From positions 15,328,501 through 15,392,500 of the forward strand of contig NC_092568.1 of the NCBI RefSeq assembly GCF_037975245.1: DNA of 64,000 nt, in the 5' to 3' direction. A program made the translations under genes and the position numbers. This document shows positions 36,440-47,491 of this stretch, piece after piece. The stretch is from Apostichopus japonicus (lineage: Eukaryota; Echinodermata; Holothuroidea; Aspidochirotida; Stichopodidae). The first letter of the stretch is position 1; the number at the start of each line of letters is the position of its first letter. The notes beneath the pieces were generated by a model. The model was not told the origin of the DNA, made no database searches, and saw only the letters and a program-made list of their open reading frames with translations.

Positions 36440-37590
36440 AGTGTGGTGGGAGTTCTTTTTCAAAGTAATCGATTCATGTCGGTAAAAGCCCTTTTGTTAT
36501 ATACAGTCATTGGCTTTGAAGAATTTTGAATAGCTAAAACCAGGCGCAATAAAATGTGTACTATCAAGGAATAGCAAATTCTTTGATTCACGGCCATGTA
36601 AGTGTTATTTTTTCACAAGAAATTTAATGGGATCGTTCTCCACCAACCACGGACAAAATGTTCTTTTACCAAGTTAATGTCGTACGAACCAGAGTTGAAA
36701 CCTATAACTGGAAGTTTGGATGGATAAGCATTAATTTTGTCTTAGAGGTCTTGTAAATAGTGTTGACGACGCCGGGCATTTTGCTCCAGTGTTTAACATA
36801 ACGCCTCAAATTCTACTTTGTCTGACTGTTTACGTGTTTCTCTCTTCCGGATATACGAACCGTAATGCTCTTTCAAGCGAAAGAAACTTTGTTCTGATAT
36901 TTCCGATAGGTAAGACAATACACTCGCTAGTATTATTTCCGGATCACCATCAGACACGAAACATTGCAGGTCTTCGTGGTCGGGAACATTACTGTATACG
37001 CTCACACTAAGTGGTACTTATTTTGCTTCCCACGCGAGTTTACTTTCTTTTCTAAAGCTTTGACTGTGGCCCCTTTGTGTTATGCCAAACACTTGAAGAG
37101 ACACAGATTGTCATCTTACCTGTGATTATTGTTTCTATGTCCAGGTTCACGGTGGCTGAATTGCTATTGATGAAGTCTGGTAGCCTCGTAGCACCGAGTT
37201 TGGGCGGGCGCGCTAATCGTACATGTTCAACAGATCAGTTGATTTAGGAAGGTTTAAAGGCTTTCTCGGTCGGTGACTAGAACAAGTTCCTTGAAGAATC
37301 GGTTATTACTAGGGGCATAGTAGTTTTGCATCTCACATGTTTCTACATTTCGCAGAAAAACATCCAAATCCAACGTTTATCGTGAAAGCCGTCGTTTGTT
37401 CTTCGAAAAGCTAGTTTGTTAACTGGACGAGTTCTTCAGTGGTCATCATCTGCAGTCGGAAATTAAAGTTCTGTCTCAGTCTTTTCACAGACTGTACAGG
37501 TGTTGATCGTTCCTCTACATCGTGTTTACGCTGGTGTCGTAATAAGGCATCACGTCTTGAGAAGGATCTTTGAAACGTCTTACACACATA
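36440..37590 (-). pseudogene. C2H2 finger plus protein-primed family-B DNA polymerase remnant
   Basis: Near 37585-37515 the minus strand encodes the C-terminal half of a C2H2 zinc finger (KTFQRSFSRRDALLRHQRKH); the first Cys is not clear. From 37005 down, an open frame includes PDHEDLQCFVSDGDPE. At about 36710-36668 it reads IGFNSGSYDINLVK, the exonuclease-II-type motif of protein-primed family-B polymerases. Near 36550-36525 is APGFSYSKF, also typical of this group. The frame is interrupted by TAA at 36793 and 36742 and by at least one shift before 36605. The palm motifs are absent. Such polymerases occur in Polintons/Mavericks, related DNA viruses and other selfish DNA, and the sequence here cannot decide between them. 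Old, inactive copy. Confidence 0.6.
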
Positions 37591-37599
37591 TTCTTACAC

Positions 37600-38180
37600 A
37601 CGCATACACACACCCATACATATTTCACATGCCAAGATGATTACATAGATTCCTTTTACCTTTGGCAAGGAATCAATAAAACCAATGTGGGAGGGGTACC
37701 ACATTTATTTTGATGCCTTTCCCATGGCACAGATCAAGAAAAACTTTTGTGCAACCTCCCCTCCAATAAGCCACCATTGATCTGTCTGTGACCATAAACA
37801 CCATTGTGTCACAGTATGCAAATTGCACATATGTCCAGTTAATTGGTTCCACCAAAATATTTAATAATTTATATATCCCTGTCCTGCCCCAAACACCTCA
37901 TGACATTATTTACTCAACACTTCACTGTCTAGGGATTGTCTGAACACCAGCTTAGTAGTTTATTTACTCTACAAATAATGGTGGATAACAGGATAATTAG
38001 GTAAGGACAGGTTTATCTCCTTGGAGACAAGACCAGTAAGTGGTCATGGTGCATGGCTACTCAGTAAGATAAAATTGTATCTCTTGTATCCCACCCTAGC
38101 ATTCCCCATGGCACAAGCTTATTGGTGTAAATTGGGTCTACTTGGAATTAGTGGTTGACATATTGTATATAAGATAGGAG
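37600..38180. other. Non-coding stretch
   Basis: A CA-rich patch lies at 37580-37620. The open frame 37673-37855 (minus) has no splice context or family resemblance. Confidence 0.4.
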
Positions 38181-38194
38181 AATAACAAAAACTA

Positions 38195-38480
38195 GAGGGT
38201 TCTTGTACCCCATATGGGCAACATACAGATCAAATGTGACCTCTGTAAACAATTGCTTTCTCCAGTTATTGATATAACAAGTTTTTCACACGTTGACCTC
38301 TGTTGACAAGAAATGACCTTGGAACAGCACCAAAAATAATAGGGCTCTTGTACCCAATATTGGCAACATACAAGTCACATACGACCTCCGTAGACATGTT
38401 TGTTACCTCTGTTGACCTTGAAAGGGCACCAAAAACAATAGGTTTCTTGTACTCAATGTGGGAAAGCTACATGCCAAGTA
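38195..38480. repeat. Diverged tandem repeat, unit about 110-150 bp
   Basis: The phrase AATAGGGCTCTTGTACCC and variants recur at about 38196, 38339 and 38438. Each copy is followed by GGCAACATACA or a variant, and the first two by GACCTCyGTA. Units are of unequal length, with about 2.6 copies. Confidence 0.65.
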
Positions 38481-38758
38481 AGACATTCGTGAATGTTGGC
38501 GTTCTTGAGCGATTACGAGCAGGTGCACCTCCACACACACACGCATGTGATCGCATAGATTCCTTTGGCAATTTAGTGTCATTACATGCAATCTGGTGCT
38601 AAATTAGTTATCTTTGGAAGTAAAATTTGTGTCCAAGAATCTATATTATATAAAAATTTCAATGGCTGGGGGTGGGCATGGCTCGACGACCAGCATGACC
38701 ACCTATATCGTTTTGCCAAGGAATGAAACAAATTAACACAGAGCCAAACAAGTCATAC

Positions 38759-41700
38759 CTTCTACCTGTGCAGTTCCTCTTGTGTTTTTTCAGCCTTGTT
38801 TCCGCTATCTCCTTGCCACATTTGAAGCACTCCTGCAATGTATCATCCTCAAGGGCTGCCTCCTCTATCTTCTGAAATGGAAGTAAAGAGCTTGTAAGTC
38901 TGTTTCCTTTATAATTTCTATGATGTGTCCCTCCCATTCTACAGTACCCTGTGTCACTTTCGTCATAAAATTTTCACTCCATATCACCCATGTACTCCCA
39001 AATCAAATCTCTTCAACATTTTGATCACCAACATTTTGATCACTCTTCCTACTTTTTTAGCAAAAATGTCCATTTTGTGATAAGAATTATCATATATAGC
39101 TATTATGAAGCTTCTGATAGGGATGACAGCTATAACAAGTGTATGTCCATAGCAAAAGATTGCTGCTTGTTCTGTCACTGCCATGTACAGATATGGTAAT
39201 AGAAATCTCTGATAGCATTACAATTAGCAGTCATTGTACGGTTTGGTAATTAAGTTTCCAGAATAGTGAACCAACAACTAACTAGGAGACATCGTTTACA
39301 TGAAAACCTTTTGGTTCAAGTCGGTAGCAGTTGAAGTGGGTAGCTATTAGCTGCTACACTAAAATCTTGGTCAAAACTGTTGGGACACTTGGCGTATAAA
39401 CAGAAATAATTCCTGTTATCGCTCTCCAAGTCAATAAGGAAGACGACCAGTATATCGTTTGGGATGAATTACCCCATCCCTGCTCCCCTGTTCAATGTTG
39501 TTTTCCTAAACCCAAAATGTTAAGACGTAAATACAGAATATTTTTCCAACATTGTAGGGGGGAGTGGGGTGTCCCAACGAGTTTTGTCCAAGATTGTAGG
39601 TGCTTTGTACTACTCGCAACATTGATAATTATTTAACTGTTCTTTTTAGACCAGTTCACTGATGCTGATTATCATATCAGATATCAGTTATTGGCCTGCT
39701 ACCAATTATCTAACAGATGGGCAGTCTAACTATTATCAAGGTGAAAGCTTTCTCATCACACCAAAATTATTTTCTTGTTCAATGAAAAAACGTCGGCAGT
39801 GACTTTATAGTACTCACCTCCCCTGAAAGGTCCAATTCGCACTGGATTGGTCTTAGGTAAACCTTAGCCTGGTGAACGATAGCCTTTACATTGCAAACAC
39901 TGTAACCACCACATGAGGGCAGAGGAATCACCTCAAAAATCTTTGTATGGCCTGGAGTGCGCAGGTACTCAAAACCTCCTCCAGCTTTCAATTTGGGGAA
40001 GATGGTGAAGAGGTGCTCCCTCAACTCACTGGCTGTGGTTGATGTATCCAAGGAGACGCTCTTTAGACCGAGGCCTGCTGATGCCAGTATTTTTTTCGTA
40101 AAGTCTGGAGGAATTTTTGTCTGCAAGAGATTAACAATAATGTACCATTAAATGTGTATCCAAAAGTACTTTATATTACAAATAACCCTTGAACACAGAA
40201 AACACACCAGAAACATTTGATGAGATACAAAAATAACTAACACACACACTCATAAAACCATGCACATCTTGTAAACATACACAAATTTACTGTACTGTAC
40301 ACAAAGGGTGAAAAAATAATGAATGGCACTATGTCCCCTTTAACTTTGAGGAGTTCATTTTACCCTTACAGACAGGAATGCGAAATTGTTTTTGATATGT
40401 CATGACTAAGACAAAAATCCTGAACATAACTGAACTTGAGGATTCATATATGAAATGATGATGCCATCATTTTGGACCTCAGGGTCATTTAGGTCATTTT
40501 GAAACAATAATAAGTCCACATTAATATTGTCTGTTCACCCATTTTTGCAATGATAAAATACCCTGTCATATAATCACAATGTTACAATTTGTGAGTGCTT
40601 GCCTTGCTTATTTGGATAAGTGTAAATGGGCCTCGAAGACCGTTGATTTTTCAATCCATGATGTACATGTGTTAAAATATGGTACAAGGTGATTAATTGC
40701 AGACATACTGTAGTTGACTTCTACCGAAATGTCAATTGTGGAAGGTCAAATCTAAAAAAGTATATGATTTGGAATGCTCAAATTTTGCATGACTTTCCTT
40801 CTCAGTTATATTCTGAAAAGGGATCTGACAATTTTATGTCAATTATATGACGATAATGACGATTATATTTCCCTACTAACTGCATTGCTGTCCCAAGTAT
40901 AACATATATATACTCACAGATGAAGGTGAGGCAAGACAAACAAATGTTATTGTGGTCAATGAATTCATTTTCTTCCTCTTCTTCTGGGAATAGGGCTGAA
41001 ACAAATTGGTAACAGCCATGCGAGTTGCATCTGCTGCATGGAGATGAAATAAAACAGATTTGAATTCTACATGATACTGTAACATTACCTTAAAAAATCA
41101 TGTCTTCCAAACAGCCAAATAAATACATTTTGTCAGTACTCATTTTGTACCAATAGTCTATTTGGAATGCATATTGTAGAATATGATAACAAATGTGAAG
41201 GTACATCAAAAAGAATCAAGAAATTGAAAATTATTCTAGTTTTTCATTCAACTGGAAATGAATGTGACAAATGAAAACGTGCTAAGAGATAGTCCTCAAT
41301 TTCGCAGTTTCATATCTTAAGACGGGAAAGAAACAACTCTTCTGAAAAGCCAAATTTGAATAGTTGACATGAAATGGCACATGCTGTACTGTGCTGACGA
41401 GTAAAGTAAGTCTTTTCAGTTACATTTAAGTTTGTGCAATCATATTTACTTCAGGGAATGTATGTTGCAGACAATCAGTAATGAAGAAACATTTTTCTTT
41501 CAAGAAATCACACATGTACAATGTTTTCATGATCCATGATGAGTCTTGCCTGTATATGCCACATGGTTTTTCATTTGATCATAATGAATACTAAGCCCCT
41601 GTATGATCTAACCAGCATGTTGTGGATACTACATGAAGTTCCATGTTGGTCAAACAATGTTTAAAATTCAACCCCAAATGACCTCCAAAATTATTAAGAC

Positions 41701-44161
41701 AAAATGTTGACAAAATGAAAATGTACAAAGTTTCATGTTGATCCAGCAGCATAAATTTACTATGTTGACCTTTTGTCAACATGGCTTGGATGATACTGTA
41801 TGCCACACAAGCTAATTGTATAACTAATGAATCTGAGAAGAATGAGAACTCATACACATAGTCAAGTCTCCCTCTCCGCTAATATTGTAGCTTAGGCACG
41901 TCAAAAAGTGAACATTGGAGCCAGACTGATGAAACACTATGTGCACAATAGTTACTTGATTAACAATAGAACAATACCCGATGTGCTGCTAGTCGCTTCC
42001 TCGATGCTGAGCATGTAGGCTCTACACCTGCTCACTAAAACAGCATGTCTGCCAAATCCTTCTATGCCAAGTAGCTGAAATTGTGCTGCATTCATTAATG
42101 TGGCAGCCTCCGGAGTAACCTGTAAAATTTACAAGAAAAGGTATATATAAGATACAAAAAATATCCAGACAGACATTGAATAAAAAGGAGAGCGATAAAA
42201 AGCAGAGTGCAGCCCACAAATGGCGCAACAGGTGAATGACTGACTGCACACCTGATTGCACATTTCTTTCAAGGCCTACTAAATCTTCCCCCCATTTGTG
42301 TGGTCTCAACGGCTTACCAGAGTTGTCAATGCAGCTCCCACATTGTGGAATACCATACCTCTTGTCATACATAATGCAATCTCTGTGGACATTTTAAAGG
42401 TCCACTTAAGATACCTTTTTAACAACCAAACTAAGAAATGTTTTTGTCCTTCGTATTTGTATACTTTTTATCACTTTGTTAAAATCCAGGGGAGTCATGG
42501 AACAACTGGATGATAGGGTGTAGGCCTATGTGCATGAAGTTTCTGCTCCGCCACACATTTACATAAGAAAATAGGGCAAGAACTTTTTTCTTCCATTGAC
42601 TTTGTACAGGGTCGCTGTTTCAAAACTTTCATTCCCATGGCCTAAATAGGGCCTAGGCCTACAGGTGAAAGCCAATCAGTCCAGAGTTCAATGCACAAGC
42701 ATCAACTGTTTTTTTCTTCTGGGAATTGCCAAACTTTAGCCTAGGTTTTGGGCCTATTATAGGCTTGGCTAGGCCCTACGTGTAAGTTGGGTATGCTATA
42801 TGACCTAAGCTAAAAGTATATTAAACAACGAAGTGATTATTTGCAGGGCAGCCCGGCGAATAATGTACACAGACACCTTATTCGCGGGGCTGTGACGATT
42901 TTGAAAATAGGTTTATTATTAGGTTTTGCTTTTGATACCAGTCAGTTTAGGGGCCTTGAAAAAGCCAACCTTCTGGGCCCAAATAGTCTTAGTCACTTAA
43001 TAAGCTAATTTTTGGAACCCCAGCAGTTCAATTTTAAAAGCTTATTTAAATGGAGCAATATCTTGGAACTCCCCAAAAGCCGACATTGCCTGAAAGCCAA
43101 TATGGTCAAGGGTGTGACACTCCCCCCCCCCCTTCCCACACCTTTACATGCAAATGAGCAGTCACTCTGCCAAAACAATGGTGAAAATGAGGGATGACAT
43201 TTTTTATGTTGGCGGTACTAATGCTAGACTGGTTCAATCTTAAGGCCCTAGGCTCCCAAAACCAATCCTAAAAGCATTAAGATAGGAATCCAAAAGGCCA
43301 ATAAATTCCTCAAAATATAGGGGCTCCCAATTAAGACTCTCAAAAAGATAGATGGTGCCCAAAAGCAAACTCGAATAGCCCCAAAAGTTACTGAGCCCGT
43401 TAACCCAGTCTAAGGCTGCCCTGTGAATAAGGTGTATGTGCATGGCTATGCGCAAGGCAGCCCTGCAAATAAGATGCTTGTGTCCGGCTGTTCGCAGGTC
43501 AGCCCTGTTAATAAGGTGTCTGTGTTCGGCTGTTCGCAGGGCTGCCCTGTGAATAAGATACTTGTGTCCGGCTATTCGCAGGGCTGCCCTGCGAATAAGG
43601 TGTATGTGTCTGGCTATTCGCAGGGCTGCCCTGTGAATAAGCCCCACCATTAAACAAGGTGCCCGAATACTGATGGTTCCCGAATACTGCGGACCTAACA
43701 ATACGTTCCAATATTACCGTAGCAACGTCTTCGTTACTTCGTTTAGTCTTCTTTGCCTTTCGTTCGGTAATCTGATAAGCTACGTTAGTACACTGCAACT
43801 ACTTAATCAGTTGTAGGAACTAGGCCTAAGCTTTGGTTGTTATTTACCCCTAAAATTCTGGTAAAAACAGTCATGTTTTTAAAAGGATATTATCGTAATA
43901 ATACTGTAGGCCTTGTGTAGGTATAGGTACGGTGTGCCTGCTCATAAGCGCTTGTTCCATATATCAAGGCCTAGCCTAGGCCTATAACGTTAAGAGCAGT
44001 AAACGGGGCCCATTTAGCAAACGTAAACTTGCAATGCATTGGTAGGCCTAACCTAGGCTAGGCCCTACCTGTTAAACATGACTCACCCCTTCTCTTTTGA
44101 ATTTGTCGATGATCGGCTGATCATACCCCAATCTGGCGAGGATCGCTTCCATATTGGCCAT
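38759..44161 (-). CDS. SAM-like/zinc-finger protein, five intact exons (3' end not found)
   Basis: Exon 1: 44161-44087, ATG, MANMEAILARLGYDQPIIDK. Exon 2: 42119-41978, VTPEAATLMNAAQFQLLGIE then GRHAVLVSRCRAYM. Together they read as a SAM-like helical domain. Exon 3: 41033-40918, a basic segment (QPYSQKKRKKMNS). Exon 4: 40120-39818, 101 codons, with TASELREHLFTIFPKLKAGG and KVYLRPIQCELDLSGE, a block I recall from invertebrate and fish HECT/G2E3-like proteins. Exon 5: 38871-38759 (or ending 38766), with CFKCGKEIAETRLKKHKRNC, a Cys2-His-Cys finger. All junctions have AG/GT and consistent phases (0, 1, 0, 0), with no stop or frameshift, unlike every other multi-exon unit here. Exon 3 has a tandem CAGCAG acceptor. 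No HECT domain or terminator was found down to 31.5 kb, so the model is incomplete. A LINE scrap sits in intron 1. Confidence 0.7.
42298..42430 (+). pseudogene. LINE reverse-transcriptase C-terminal scrap
   Basis: The reading frame has VVNAAPTLWNTIPLVIHNAI followed by SVDILKVHLRYLF. This matches the extreme C-terminus of CR1/L2-type ORF2 (APxLWNxLPxxIRxAxSVxxFKxxLKxxLF). It lies within an intron of the minus-strand host gene, in the opposite orientation. Only about 45 residues remain. Confidence 0.65.
43414..43640. repeat. 42-bp minisatellite, about 5.4 copies
   Basis: The unit reads GGCTGCCCTGTGAATAAG followed by rTrynTGTGTCCGGCTATTCGCA. The period of 42 is a multiple of three, so both strands stay open (43423-43653 plus, 43240-43701 minus). 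An isolated related copy lies at 42843-42890, partly in inverted orientation (ATTCGCGGGGCTG). Confidence 0.85.
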
Positions 44162-44349
44162 GAACCTATAATACGATACGGCGCGATATACACGGTACGA
44201 TATGGGACGTAATATACAGTAGTCTACCGGTCATATGTGTTCGGAACGTGTTCTATTTCTGTGGTAATTGTGTTTCATTTGATTTCCCCGCTGCAGTTAG
44301 GGCACGTGCGCTCCATGTTCACATATTTTTCAGTGCAGAATAGCGCCTC

Positions 44350-44457
44350 AAAATCAATCGAGACAAACTTGATCGAGGCAACAAACTCGATCGAGGCAAC
44401 AAACTCGATCGAGGCAACAAACTCGATCGAGGCAACAAACTCGATCGAGACAACAAA
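44350..44457. repeat. 18-bp minisatellite, 5-6 copies
   Basis: The unit CTCGATCGAGGCAACAAA occupies 44368-44457 in five copies. The first differs by C to T and the last by G to A. A degenerate sixth copy is at 44350. Each unit holds the palindrome CTCGATCGAG. It abuts the truncated end of the LINE endonuclease fragment. Confidence 0.9.
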
Positions 44458-44489
44458 ATACATTGCCCTTTTGGCGTTCCAAAAAAATT

Positions 44490-45180
44490 TAAATAGCTTC
44501 TAATGATTGTGGGTTTGATAGGAAGTTTATGTACACTTTTAAGCCCAACTTCAACAGCAGTATGATCACTATTTAAAATGTTATCAACAACACACACTTC
44601 AGTAAGTTCTAGGGCGGTAGTAAATACCAAATCAATAACAGTTCCGGCAGAGTGATCATCCAAGGAAGGGCGAGTAATGTAGTGACGAGTTGATCAAAAC
44701 CATAGTCATACATCAAAGCTGCAAGCTCCGCAGAATTCTGACTCGATTCATCAGTCCAATCAATGTTAAAGTCGCCACCCAATACAATCCCGGCATACCT
44801 CGTTGCATCGATTTTGTTCAGGCTTTCATCAAGGCGCATGAAAATATGTTGATCAGCATTAGGAGGCCTATAAACAATACCTATCAACCACTTCCTTTTA
44901 TTAAGAAGAATCTCAATCCATCGCAAATCAACTTCAGTAGATGCAAAACAGGGTTTTTGGATGGGCTCCAAGAATGATGCAATGGCTGCAAGAACACCAC
45001 CACCTCAAGTCCCACGATCTTTCCTGATAATGGTAAAATCTGAGTGAAAGCCGAGTTCACTGGTTTCAAAAGCTTCTGACAGCCAGGTTTCATTGATGCA
45101 AATAAGATAGTAGGAATGGCATGCTAAATGTGCTTGAAGATCATGGGCCTTCAACCGTAAACTACGGGCATTTAGGAAAA
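44490..45180 (-). pseudogene. LINE endonuclease fragment, second family
   Basis: From 45180 down: FLNARSLRLKAHDLQAHL, the catalytic-type motif ICINETWLSEAFE, FTIIRKDRGT, a TGA, then GGGVLAAIASF, WLIGIVYRPPNADQ, LGGDFNIDW, and (after a one-base shift near 44675) HSAGTVIDLVFTT and ILNSDHTAVEVGL. These are the ordered motifs of the LINE AP-like endonuclease, with Glu, Asp/Asn and SDH residues present. The reverse transcriptase is missing: the frame runs into the 18-bp minisatellite. Damage is one nonsense codon and one frameshift. Confidence 0.8.
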
Positions 45181-45533
45181 TACCACTTTGGCCACGATTT
45201 CTATGGTTGATATGCGGCGATAAAATACTAGAGTTATCAAAATCTTCGGTAACTCGAATTTATTGGCCATCGAAAGGAGTAAGCAAGTACACACTTCTGA
45301 CACACCACCAATTGTTAATAAAGTATATGCCATTGAGTATCGGGAAGGTCCAGGACGGATAGAAATCTACTAAAGAAAAGTTCTTGATGTCGGAGGTAAG
45401 CTTAACCTTTTCTCATTGAACTATACTCTCCTATGAATATTGTTTTCATGACGAAATAGGTTTACTGTGACTAGTGGGTCACAGTTTTGCCTAGGCCCTA
45501 CACAGTTCGTGTTTTTAGTGTCACACATGAACT

Positions 45534-45661
45534 GTGCAAGTACTGCAGAATGATATCTCTTCCGTGGAGACCCTGCCTGATAAAGAATTAGAAGAGTTTG
45601 ACCTACAACGGAGGAGGATCAAGCAGCTGGAGAGGGAAAAGGGAAATTTGCAGGCACAAAT
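45534..45661 (+). CDS. Possible coiled-coil exon
   Basis: The frame reads ETLPDKELEEFDLQRRRIKQ then LEREKGNLQAQI, a heptad-rich charged helix, and is followed by a gtgggt donor-like site near 45664. An acceptor-like ag lies upstream near 45520. No partner exons were recognised, so the gene and its function are unknown and it may be a fragment of an element. Confidence 0.3.
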
Positions 45662-46011
45662 TGGTGGGTGGCATTTCTTGTGGTCATGTAATTGCTATAT
45701 GAGCAATTTGTTTTACTGTAATGGTTGTGGTTTCCAACATTTTGGAACCATGACCCATTACTCCCAAAAATTTGGTTCATTATGTACCAAAAGTAATTAA
45801 TTCTCAGGTTGGGCACCACTTATTTTTGTAACAAAGCCCACATGTGGGATTATATGATTTTTTTTAAAAATTTGTTCAGTTTATACTCATCCCTGCAATT
45901 TATAATCTTTGCTCATTTGGAAATCTCGATATATGACCGTTATTGCGAAATTGTTGACGAGACCTCCGTGAACCGGTCAATGGTTCTCTCAATATTATGT
46001 CACCAGATATT

Positions 46012-46033
46012 GTGACGCCCGGATGAGCGTCAC
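46012..46033. other. Small perfect inverted repeat, GTGACGC...GCGTCAC
   Basis: GTGACGC and GCGTCAC are separated by 8 bp. The following kilobase (46.0-46.95 kb) is GC-richer and LTR-like in style, but I could not find paired LTRs. Confidence 0.4.
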
Positions 46034-46359
46034 GTAAACGCCTCCGTACATGTTTGGTATCACTGCTGGAGTAGTTGTCGTACTTGTGTGTATTGTTCTC
46101 TGGGGGTCTGTTTGATCCAATATCATTTATATATATATAGTGAAATGTTGTAGTTTCACGTGCTATTTTATTCCTTTGTTTCCGTCTCCCTTTCAGCCGT
46201 CCACCTCTCGTGACAATAGTCTGGTTCCTCCGTAGCTATCTGGAATGTTCGAGCCACGCGAAGATTCGAGGTTTCGAATCAGTATTTGTATAAGGGCATT
46301 TGTAATTTTGGTTCTCAAGAGTGTGTTATTTTTATTGGTGATAGCCGCTGCTCAGTGAG

Positions 46360-46620
46360 GTCCGTTGGCCTGTTCGTTAAGTAAGTTGTATAGTGATCTT
46401 CCCGCAAGCAGGAACTCGCGAAAGAAGCCATGGAGGCTTATAGACTCGCAAGCTGACCGTAGCCAATCTCTCGGCACACATCCATTTAACGTCCATGTCG
46501 GGAAGTTGTTATTGAACAACACCCTTGCCAGACGACACACATTGCTGTCGGCGGGGAATCGAACCGGGGATCTCATGACTGGGAGACGCCGGCGTTAACC
46601 ACTAGGCTATACACTCTGCC
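46360..46620 (-). mobile_element. tRNA-derived SINE
   Basis: Read on the minus strand from 46620, the head is tRNA-like: GGCAGAGTGTATAGCCTAG, with A-box TAGCCTAGTGG (46609-46599) and B-box GGTTCGATTCC (46565-46555). After the tRNA-like part, the body continues with GTCGTCTGGCAAGGGTG and GACGTTAAATGGATG, which looks like a conserved central domain. The 3' tail is not clear; the end is placed near 46360 by loss of structure. The promoter boxes are intact. Confidence 0.75.
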
Positions 46621-47061
46621 TATAAGTTAAGTGTTCTTTTATAGTTTAGGGAAGTCCGAGTCCTTTTTCTTTTACTATTGTGGGCGTATTTCCCGGTTTG
46701 TCTGAATCCCTTTAAATTATTACTCTAAACCCATTAAAAGTTTGGGAACAGGGTGTTTGCGTCGGACGATATTATCGCTTCACCCTGCGGGATTATTTTT
46801 GTATTTGTGGCTCGAGGGTGGCCTCGTTTCGGGTTGAATTTGCCCCGAGGCAACGCCCCTACGTATTGTAGATTAGAACTCGTAAGTATACGTTTGGCCT
46901 CGGACTTCGCAGGTACGTCTCACTATTATTTACGTAAATTATAAGCTGAGATTTATGTGGATTTGCATTGTTATTAATTCAATATTAGATAACAGGTTAA
47001 GGTGTCAGTTGGACAGTTTATTTCTTTCTCTCATTAACTTCTTTAGTGAATTAATGCCTAT

Positions 47062-47489
47062 TGGCAATTGGAGATGAGCTTATGGGCATCCGTAGAATCT
47101 AAAACTCAAAACTGCAAACTCGAACATATTTGTATTGGCTTCAACGTGCCGCTCGGAAACCTTACTTTGCTTGCAAAAAGGTGTACTTTGTATTACAGCG
47201 GTTCTATTGGACGTTTTCCGTCGTATTTATTTCAGATTGGATGTAGTTCCGTTTTAACCAGGCAGCTTTTATGAAACTAAACAGTTGGTCTTGATAGATT
47301 TTTTACTATGACCAATGCGAAATAATTGTGTAAACGGTCTTAGTTTGGCAGTGAGTTCACGAGCTTTTGTCTGGGTCGGCTTTTGATCTCTTTTTGTAGT
47401 CTCTTTCACCAGTTTCAGCATAGCTAGGCCTTAAAAGTAACGTTCGACTTTCGTCACGTTTATGATTATGGGACTTGAACAAACCTGGC
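47062..47489 (+). repeat. Dispersed repeat copy, interrupted by the MITE (continues 48858-48925)
   Basis: Same family as 34358-34910. The match resumes after the insertion at 48858 (GTCTAGGCAAGCAACGGTTG against GTCTATGTCAGCAACGGTGG), which dates the MITE insertion after the repeat duplicated. Confidence 0.8.
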
Positions 47490-47491
47490 TA

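Noticed and set aside
36789-37010. Plus-strand open frame of 73 residues
   Set aside because: It is the shadow of the minus-strand polymerase remnant, which carries recognisable motifs.
43414-43640. CRISPR-like regularly spaced repeats
   Set aside because: The units are contiguous, with no unique spacers, and the genome is eukaryotic.
43240-43798. Minus-strand open frame of 153 residues
   Set aside because: Its repeated RAALRIAGH-like units are the 42-bp minisatellite read in frame.
46555-46620. Possible functional tRNA gene on the minus strand
   Set aside because: The A and B boxes are good, but no convincing acceptor-stem pairing closes around them and the sequence continues into a SINE body.
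46012-46950. Solo LTR
   Set aside because: The start and composition are suggestive, but no second LTR, primer-binding site or target duplication could be located.
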